Source: CAKOSP01 sp964370755 (GTDB taxonomy: Bacteria; Bacillota_I; Bacilli_A; RF39; UBA660). From it: DNA of 11,704 bases. The translations under genes and the position numbers were made by a program. The stretch covers positions 1 to 11,704 of the forward strand of contig CAYJKL010000027.1 in the NCBI GenBank assembly GCA_964370755.1, written 5' to 3'. Below are positions 7,119-11,704 of this stretch, one piece after another (the stretch's first letter is position 1; each line of letters starts with the position of its first letter). The notes below the pieces were generated by a model. The model was not told the origin of the DNA. It did not search any database and saw only the letters and a list, made by a program, of their open reading frames with translations.

Positions 7119-8142
7119 AAGAGAGTATTTAGCAACTTATTTTTTTCTTGGAAGAGCAATGTTTCTTGGAATTGGTTTTTCATACATGTTTAAATTTTCA
7201 GGAACTGATGCATGGATTAGTATTATACTTGGTTACTTACTAGGAAATTTATTTATATTAACATACGACAAAGTCGCTGTTAACATAAATTATAATTTAA
7301 ACAATTTTTTAAGTAAAAAAAATCTAATTAATAGATTTTACAAACTTATTTTTTTACTAACCTACTCCTATTTAGTAATTTATGTAAGTATTATATTTAC
7401 AAATTTTGTAAAAGTATATTATTTATTTGAAACTCCTATATGGTTAACACTTACTCCACTTTTTATTATCGCATACTACACAACTTTAAAAAGTGAAAAC
7501 ACAATAATAAGACTTAGTTTATTATTGTTTCCTATTAGTTTAATAATTAATATTTTAAATAGCGCACTACTTACTAACTTTATAGATATAATAAATTTCT
7601 TACCAATATATACACATGGAACTAAAAATATTTTTATAGGCGCCTTAATATTTGCAATATTCTCATCAGTACCAAACATATTACTTCTTGAATATAAAGT
7701 TCCTCTTAAAACTAAACTAAAAAGTTATTTTTTAGTATTTGTTATAATAAGCTTAATAAATTTTTCAATAATTGGAGTACTCGGAGAATACTTAATTGAA
7801 TCTTACAGTTATCCAGAATATATGGTTTTAAGAAGAATAAAACTTTTAAATTTTATTGAAAACGTTGAAAATTTTGCTTCAATAATTTGGTATTTTGATG
7901 CATTCATACTAATTACACTTGCTTTATCTAAAACAAGAAAAATGTTTCATACAAAGAAAAAAGATACTATTATACCAGTATCAATTATAATATTTATTTT
8001 AGTAGCCTTTAGTATTTTATCAAGATATTACAGTGCTACTGCAACATTCTTCTCATCAGGTGTAATAATACTAGGAATACTTTTAATACTAACAGGACCT
8101 TGTCTTTTAATATTTACGAAAAAGAAAAAACAAAAAAATTAA
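7105..8142 (+). CDS. gerAB: GerAB/APC-superfamily germination receptor, B subunit
   Basis: 345 residues, nearly all hydrophobic, with about ten predicted membrane segments. This matches the GerAB/ArcD/ProY family (PF03845) within the APC superfamily, the subunit usually thought to bind the germinant. The N-terminal region fits the family: ATYFFLGRAMFLGIGFSY, then DAWISIILGYLLGN (about 31-44). A Lys-rich C-terminus (FTKKKKQKN) ends the chain on the cytoplasmic side. ATG with AAAGGA 8 nt upstream; the start lies 14 nt inside the C-subunit gene in another frame. No clear terminator follows; the pyrG promoter begins about 50 nt downstream. Identity at family level is firm; the ligand is unknown. 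Confidence 0.93.
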   Translation: MPVTKREYLATYFFLGRAMFLGIGFSYMFKFSGTDAWISIILGYLLGNLFILTYDKVAVNINYNLNNFLSKKNLINRFYKLIFLLTYSYLVIYVSIIFTNFVKVYYLFETPIWLTLTPLFIIAYYTTLKSENTIIRLSLLLFPISLIINILNSALLTNFIDIINFLPIYTHGTKNIFIGALIFAIFSSVPNILLLEYKVPLKTKLKSYFLVFVIISLINFSIIGVLGEYLIESYSYPEYMVLRRIKLLNFIENVENFASIIWYFDAFILITLALSKTRKMFHTKKKDTIIPVSIIIFILVAFSILSRYYSATATFFSSGVIILGILLILTGPCLLIFTKKKKQKN

Positions 8143-8190
8143 AATTTGTGTAAACCACAAAAATTAATGTGTACAAATTACATATTAGTT

Positions 8191-8199
8191 TGGTATACT
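8191..8199 (+). promoter_or_regulatory. Extended -10 promoter of pyrG
   Basis: TGGTATACT is a TG-N-TATACT extended -10. The hexamer 17 nt upstream is TACAAA, a poor -35. Transcription would begin near 8206, about 40 nt before the start codon. Confidence 0.6.
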
Positions 8200-8204
8200 A
8201 AAAT

Positions 8205-8240
8205 AGAGCCGCTGCTCTCATATGATAGTCACATGGGAGG
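8205..8240 (+). promoter_or_regulatory. pyrG leader hairpin with possible RBS pairing
   Basis: AGAGC (8205-8209) and GCTCT (8214-8218) form a 5-bp hairpin with a 4-nt CGCT loop at the very 5' end of the predicted mRNA. CTCTC (8215-8219) could instead pair with GGGAG (8235-8239), which is the ribosome binding site, so the two foldings exclude each other. There is no T-run, so it is not a terminator. A regulatory role is speculative. Confidence 0.25.
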
Positions 8241-8245
8241 TAACG

Positions 8246-9853
8246 ATGACAAAATTTATATTTATAACTGGTGGTGTATGTTCTGGACTTGGTAAAGGAA
8301 TAACAGCTTCTTCAATCGCACTTTTACTTAAAGGTAAAGGTTACAAAGTATTCATGCAAAAATTCGATCCATACATGAATGTTGACCCTGGAACAATGAA
8401 TCCAATGCAGCACGGAGAAGTTTTTGTAACTGCAGACGGATGCGAAACAGATCTTGACTTAGGTCACTATGAAAGATTTATTGATGAGGAACTTAACTAC
8501 ACATCAAATATTACAAATGGAAAAATATATTCTTCAGTAATAGAAAAAGAAAGAAAAGGAGACTACCTAGGAGCAACTATTCAAATAATCCCTCATATTT
8601 CTACTGAAATAAAAAATAAAATATATGAAGCTGCATCATCTAGTGGAGCTGATATAGTAATTACTGAAATTGGTGGTACTGTTGGTGATATCGAATCATC
8701 TGTTATGATGGAAAGTTTAAGACAGTTTAAAATGGAGCAAAAAGAAAACAGCGTTTTATTTGTTCACACAACATTAATACCCTATTTATTTGGTTCAAAC
8801 GAATTTAAAACTAAACCAACACAAAATAGTATTATAGAACTTAGAAGACTTGGTATACAGCCAGATATAATTGTAACAAGGTCACAATCTGAAATCGGAG
8901 ATTCAATCAAAAATAAAATTTCTCTTTTTGGAAGTGTACCTAAAAATAATATTATCGAAGCAATTGATGTAAATAATATATATCAAATACCTATTAATTT
9001 TCATAATCAAAAAATTGAAGATATCATTCTAGAAAGTTTCAATTTAGAAAACAAAAAAAGTAATATAACATACTGGAAAGAATTAGTTAAAACAGTGGAC
9101 AATTTAAAAAGTGAAATTGAAATTGCTTTAGTAGGTAAATATGTTTCACTTGAAGATGCTTACCTATCTGTTAAAGAATCACTTAAGCATGCGGGTTATA
9201 AATATAATACAAAGATAAAAATAAACTGGGTTAACTCAGAAGATTTAGAAAATGCAGATGCTAACTTTTCTAAAATATTTAAAAACTCAAAAGGAATACT
9301 TATTCCAGGAGGCTTTGGAAGCCGCGGGATAAACGGTAAAATACTTGCTGCTAAATACGCAAGAGAAAACAATATACCGTTTCTAGGAATATGTCTTGGT
9401 ATGCAAGTAGCAGTTATTGAGTTTGCTAGAAATGTATGTAATCTTGATGGTGCAACCTCTACAGAATTTAGTGATAGTCCAAAAACACCTATTATAGATT
9501 TAATGAGTGACCAAAAATCAATAAGTAACATGGGCGGAACACTTAGACTTGGTAATTATGAATGTAAAATAAAAGAAAACACTTTAGCTCATAAAGCTTA
9601 TAACAATACAGAAATTTTAGAAAGACATAGACATAGATATGAATTTAATAATGAATATAAAGAAATACTTGAAAAACATGGAATGGTTTTTTCAGGTATA
9701 AACGAAAAAAGTAATTTAGTAGAAATAATTGAAATTCCTACACACAAACACTTTATAGCAGCACAGTTTCACCCAGAATTTAAAAGTAGACCAACAAGAC
9801 CTCACCCACTATTTGATTCATTTATAAAAAGTTCTATTGAGACAAAAAAATAA
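8246..9853 (+). CDS. pyrG: CTP synthase (glutamine-hydrolysing)
   Basis: Makes CTP from UTP, ATP and glutamine, the last step of pyrimidine nucleotide synthesis, in the cytoplasm. The 535-residue length is normal. The N-terminal amidoligase domain begins MTKFIFITGGVCSGLGKGIT with the P-loop, followed by FDPYMNVDPGTMNPMQHGEV and CETDLDLGHYERF (66-78). After a linker comes VGKYVSLEDAYLSV, then the class I glutamine amidotransferase domain: PGGFGSRG (354-361), nucleophile Cys383 in GICLGMQ, ERHRHRYEFN, and His509/Glu511 in FHPEF. The catalytic residues look intact. Start at 8246 is chosen because GGGAGG lies 5 nt upstream and MTKF is the usual family start; an in-frame ATG at 8222 lacks a ribosome site. 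It follows the germination operon but has its own promoter. Confidence 0.97.
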   Translation: MTKFIFITGGVCSGLGKGITASSIALLLKGKGYKVFMQKFDPYMNVDPGTMNPMQHGEVFVTADGCETDLDLGHYERFIDEELNYTSNITNGKIYSSVIEKERKGDYLGATIQIIPHISTEIKNKIYEAASSSGADIVITEIGGTVGDIESSVMMESLRQFKMEQKENSVLFVHTTLIPYLFGSNEFKTKPTQNSIIELRRLGIQPDIIVTRSQSEIGDSIKNKISLFGSVPKNNIIEAIDVNNIYQIPINFHNQKIEDIILESFNLENKKSNITYWKELVKTVDNLKSEIEIALVGKYVSLEDAYLSVKESLKHAGYKYNTKIKINWVNSEDLENADANFSKIFKNSKGILIPGGFGSRGINGKILAAKYARENNIPFLGICLGMQVAVIEFARNVCNLDGATSTEFSDSPKTPIIDLMSDQKSISNMGGTLRLGNYECKIKENTLAHKAYNNTEILERHRHRYEFNNEYKEILEKHGMVFSGINEKSNLVEIIEIPTHKHFIAAQFHPEFKSRPTRPHPLFDSFIKSSIETKK

Positions 9854-9929
9854 TTGAAGTTATGTATTTTGAACCTGTTTTAAGTAGAAAAAAATACATG
9901 AATTGACGAGTATACATATTACTTCAATT
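9852..9929. repeat. Nested inverted repeats just after pyrG
   Basis: AATTGAAGT (9852-9860) is matched by ACTTCAATT (9921-9929), and inside it ATGTATTTT (9862-9870) by AAAATACAT (9891-9899). Together they could fold into one long interrupted stem in the pyrG 3' region. No T-run follows, so it is not a standard terminator. It may protect the mRNA end or be chance in AT-rich DNA. Confidence 0.4.
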
Positions 9930-10040
9930 AAAGAAATAATAAATATGTTAGTAGAAAAGAAAATCTTAGTTGAGACTACTGGTTATTCAAGAAATCAAGT
10001 TTTTGCTTTTCAATAATATATTGATTTGTTTTTAAAATAG
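9865..10040 (+). pseudogene. Remnant of a Fic-family protein gene (C-terminal end)
   Basis: From 9900 the plus strand encodes ELTSIHITSIKEIINMLVEK and then KILVETTGYSRNQVFAFQ, followed by a TAA at 10014 and, still in frame, YIDLFLK and TAG at 10038. This matches the C-terminal winged-helix end of many Fic/DOC-family proteins (pattern LVEKGIL..TTG..RNRVF.F.EYID). The TAA falls where a Glu codon (GAA) would be expected, so it is likely a one-base nonsense change. Upstream, another frame (9865-9903) encodes YFEPVLSRKKYMN, which may be the preceding piece after a frameshift. The catalytic Fic domain is gone and no start codon or ribosome site fits. Family assignment is by motif memory. Confidence 0.65.
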
Positions 10041-10069
10041 GAATTTATAAGTCGCAAATAATAAAAAAA

Positions 10070-10265
10070 AGAAACTTCTATTATGATGAATGTTTAAAAT
10101 CTTCGTGGAGTGTCAGACAATTAGAAAGACAAAAAAAATACAATAGTTCTAAATGATAACAATAATTTATTTGCATACAAATATAAATTATATGTTCCTA
10201 TTGAAGAAGAATTAATTAGAGAAATAGAAAACGAAAAAGAACTTATCGAATCAAACAAAGAATAA
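10070..10265 (+). pseudogene. Remnant of a DUF1016/YhcG-type PDDEXK nuclease gene
   Basis: Two pieces of one family remain, in different frames. 10070-10141 encodes RNFYYDECLKSSWSVRQLER, which fits the end of the DUF1016 N-terminal domain. 10140-10265 encodes TIVLNDNNNLFAYKYKLY, then VPIEEELIREIENEKELIES and NKE-stop, which fits the very C-terminus of the same family (pattern LFASKY.LYLPTEEEL..EIE.EK). The nuclease domain that should lie between them, and the N-terminal start, are missing. The joint falls at a run of eight A bases (10131-10138), a likely deletion/frameshift point. YhcG-type proteins are often found near restriction or defence loci. The gene is clearly dead. Confidence 0.8.
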
Positions 10266-10274
10266 TATTAAAAT

Positions 10275-10310
10275 AAAAACAACGATTATTAGTCGCTGTT
10301 TTTATTTTAC
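10275..10310. terminator. Bidirectional intrinsic terminator
   Basis: AAAAACA and CGA (10275-10281, 10283-10285) pair with TCG and TGTTTTT (10293-10295, 10297-10303) across one A-C mismatch and a 7-nt loop. T-rich tails follow on both strands (TTTTTATTTT to the right, the same to the left). It begins only 10 nt beyond the stop of the AAA ATPase gene, so it most likely serves that gene and also blocks rightward transcripts. Confidence 0.75.
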
Positions 10311-10319
10311 TTCTACATT

Positions 10320-11597
10320 TTATGGCTTTAAAGCAGTAACAGGAAATATATATATTCCAGTTTCTGGGTCTCTAGCAATAATGTCTGTGCAACCAACAAT
10401 AATACACATAAACTTTGGTTTCTTTACAGCATTATTATAAAATTCTAACAAGTTTTTTTTAGCTTCTTCAATTTGATTTAAACCAAGTTTAATTTCACAA
10501 AGTGCATAATCTCCATCACTAAATTCTAAAACTGCATCTATTTCAAGTCCTGTAACATTATCTCTAAAATGATATAAATTACCATTTAAATATTCAATAT
10601 AAATTCTAAGGTCTCTTTCTACTAATGCTTCAAACATAAAACCAAAAGTATTTAAATCATTAACTAATTTATCTTTAGTTAAATTTAGTAACGCACAAGA
10701 AAGAGATGGATCAGTAAAATGTCTCTTAAATGATTTACCTACTCTACTTGGCGATCTATAATTCTCACTATAAAAATTTTGATTTTCAATTATATGTAAT
10801 CTATTTAAAACATCTAAATAATCCATTAGTGTAACTCTACTTTTAGTTTCATCACCTATAGAAAAATCATCTTTAATATCCTTAAGAAGTGTACTATTAT
10901 TAGCTATAGTCGATTCATTTCTAGCAAGACTTTTAAGAATCATTAACATTCTATTCTTATCACGTTTTTTATCATCACAAATATCAGAATTCAAAAGTGC
11001 ATCTATATAAGTTCTCGGAATTATAAAGTTACTATCACTAAGATTATTAATATTAGCAGGCCAACCACCTCTAATTATAATATTAGCTAAATCATTAAGT
11101 TCTATATTATCGTTTATTCCAGGAGTAAATATTCCATTATAAAGATTAGTTAAAGAAACCTTTCCAGTTGACTCTTTAGATTCATATAAACTCATAGTAT
11201 ACATCTTAATTGTACCTATTCTTCCAGCTCCAGAGTGCTTTATACTGTTTTTAGTCATTTGGTCTGTAAGTTTAGTAGAACACGTTAAAATAAAATTCCC
11301 CTTATTTTCAAGTTCATCACACTTTCTTCTAACTGCATCCCATATTTTAGGAATTATATTCCACTCATCTATAAGCAAAGGTTTTTCATCATTAAGTATA
11401 AAGTCCAAACTAAAATCAGCCTTTATTTGAGCTTCTTCATCATCTAAAAAAACCGAAGACTTAGCATGATTAAGTGAAGCCCATGTTTTCCCGCACCATT
11501 TAGGTCCTTCTATATTAACTGCTCCAAATATCTTCAAATAATCTTCGATTTTTTTATCTACAAGTCTATCAACATAACTATTTTTTCTAAGTACCAT
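10320..11597 (-). CDS. AAA+ ATPase with C-terminal DUF4143 (PD-(D/E)XK-like) domain
   Basis: 425 residues, standard for the AAA_14/DUF4143 family, which is widespread and of unknown function. Walker A is GPKWCGKT (31-38), Walker B LLIDEWN (74-80, Asp77/Glu78), followed by LTCST (sensor-1-like, 104-108) and GAGRIGTIKMYTMSLYES. A helical middle region leads to the C-terminal domain with FEALVERDLRIYI, then GLEIDAVLE and CEIKLG: Asp354 and Glu368-x-Lys370 form a PD-(D/E)XK-like active site that appears intact. Start at 11597 is chosen because GGAGG (11607-11603 on the minus strand) lies 5 nt upstream; an in-frame ATG at 11609 overlaps that ribosome site and would add four residues. No partner gene is seen in the window. 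It lies beside decayed Fic and DUF1016 genes, which suggests an accessory locus. Such genes often occur as stand-alone, horizontally spread units; its role here is not known. Confidence 0.9.
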   Translation of the reverse strand: MVLRKNSYVDRLVDKKIEDYLKIFGAVNIEGPKWCGKTWASLNHAKSSVFLDDEEAQIKADFSLDFILNDEKPLLIDEWNIIPKIWDAVRRKCDELENKGNFILTCSTKLTDQMTKNSIKHSGAGRIGTIKMYTMSLYESKESTGKVSLTNLYNGIFTPGINDNIELNDLANIIIRGGWPANINNLSDSNFIIPRTYIDALLNSDICDDKKRDKNRMLMILKSLARNESTIANNSTLLKDIKDDFSIGDETKSRVTLMDYLDVLNRLHIIENQNFYSENYRSPSRVGKSFKRHFTDPSLSCALLNLTKDKLVNDLNTFGFMFEALVERDLRIYIEYLNGNLYHFRDNVTGLEIDAVLEFSDGDYALCEIKLGLNQIEEAKKNLLEFYNNAVKKPKFMCIIVGCTDIIARDPETGIYIFPVTALKP

Positions 11598-11619
11598 ATT
11601 AGCCTCCATTTATGGTACT

Positions 11620-11648
11620 ATAATACATTAAAATTTACGAATAGTCAA
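11620..11648 (-). promoter_or_regulatory. Sigma-A-type promoter of the AAA/DUF4143 gene
   Basis: On the minus strand TTGACT (11648-11643) and TATTAT (11625-11620) with a 17-nt spacer, 22 nt upstream of the start codon. The tandem repeats start 4 nt upstream of the -35. Confidence 0.75.
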
Positions 11649-11652
11649 CAAA

Positions 11653-11704
11653 TATACAATTTTTAAGAGTTTTACTATACAAATTTTAAGAGATTTACTA
11701 TACA
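11653..11704. repeat. 23-bp tandem direct repeats upstream of the AAA/DUF4143 promoter
   Basis: Unit 1 (11653-11675) and unit 2 (11676-11698) share TATACAA, TTTTAAGAG and TTTAC and differ at two bases. A third unit starts with TATACA at 11699 and is cut by the window end. The units adjoin with no spacer. They lie directly upstream of the -35, where operators or activator sites would sit. More copies may follow outside the window. Confidence 0.8.

Noticed and set aside
8145..8161. TTTGTG/CACAAA hairpin after the germination B-subunit gene as a plus-strand terminator
   Set aside because: The stem is weak and is followed by AATTAATG, not a T-run. The T-run lies only on the minus strand, where no gene ends.
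8205..8218. Bacillus-type pyrG attenuator
   Set aside because: The hairpin is not followed by Ts and the predicted transcript does not start with a G-run.
8222..8245. Upstream in-frame ATG extending pyrG by eight residues
   Set aside because: The extension contains the GGGAGG ribosome site of the true start and does not resemble CTP synthase N-termini.
11598..11609. Upstream in-frame ATG of the AAA/DUF4143 gene
   Set aside because: It overlaps the GGAGG that serves the ATG at 11597 and has no ribosome site of its own.
11653..11704. CRISPR array
   Set aside because: The 23-bp units adjoin directly with no spacers and no cas genes are present.

Overview
The window comes from a strongly AT-rich, low-GC Bacillota genome, probably Bacilli/Erysipelotrichia-like or another uncultured gut Firmicute lineage. 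Three things support this: a complete GerA-family spore germination receptor operon, strong GGAGG-type ribosome binding sites, and sigma-A-like promoters. Long open frames are not broken by TGA and tryptophan is TGG, so the standard bacterial code applies. No rRNA, tRNA, CRISPR array or intact transposase was seen.

Layout. 1-736 (minus): 5' part of a gene for a membrane-anchored or exported protein, cut by the window edge, with its own promoter. 830-3424 (minus): a full-length P2A-type Ca2+-transporting ATPase followed by an intrinsic terminator. 3425-3761: a dense divergent control region with two 18-bp palindromes, an intrinsic terminator lying upstream of the pump gene, a possible short leader RNA, a Fur/PerR-like palindrome and a good sigma-A promoter. 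3762-4475 (plus): an unrecognised 237-residue soluble protein, closed by a terminator. 4629-8142 (plus): germination receptor genes in the order A-C-B, tightly packed. 8246-9853 (plus): CTP synthase pyrG with its own promoter. 9854-10319: decayed remains of a Fic-family gene and a DUF1016/YhcG-type nuclease gene, then a terminator usable from both sides. 10320-11597 (minus): an AAA+ ATPase/DUF4143 protein with a clear promoter, preceded by 23-bp tandem repeats that run off the right edge.

How it fits together. The left and middle parts are housekeeping or spore-related: ion transport, germinant sensing in the spore inner membrane, and pyrimidine nucleotide synthesis. The right part, after pyrG, looks like an accessory spot where Fic, DUF1016 and AAA/DUF4143 genes have been gained and partly lost. 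The most unusual non-coding structure is the 3.4-3.75 kb control region. There a 12-nt upstream segment is perfectly complementary to the loop and 3' arm of a 15-bp terminator hairpin, a geometry that fits attenuation. No clearly new multi-gene system is visible; the main candidates for novelty are this leader, the tandem repeats and the 237-residue protein.
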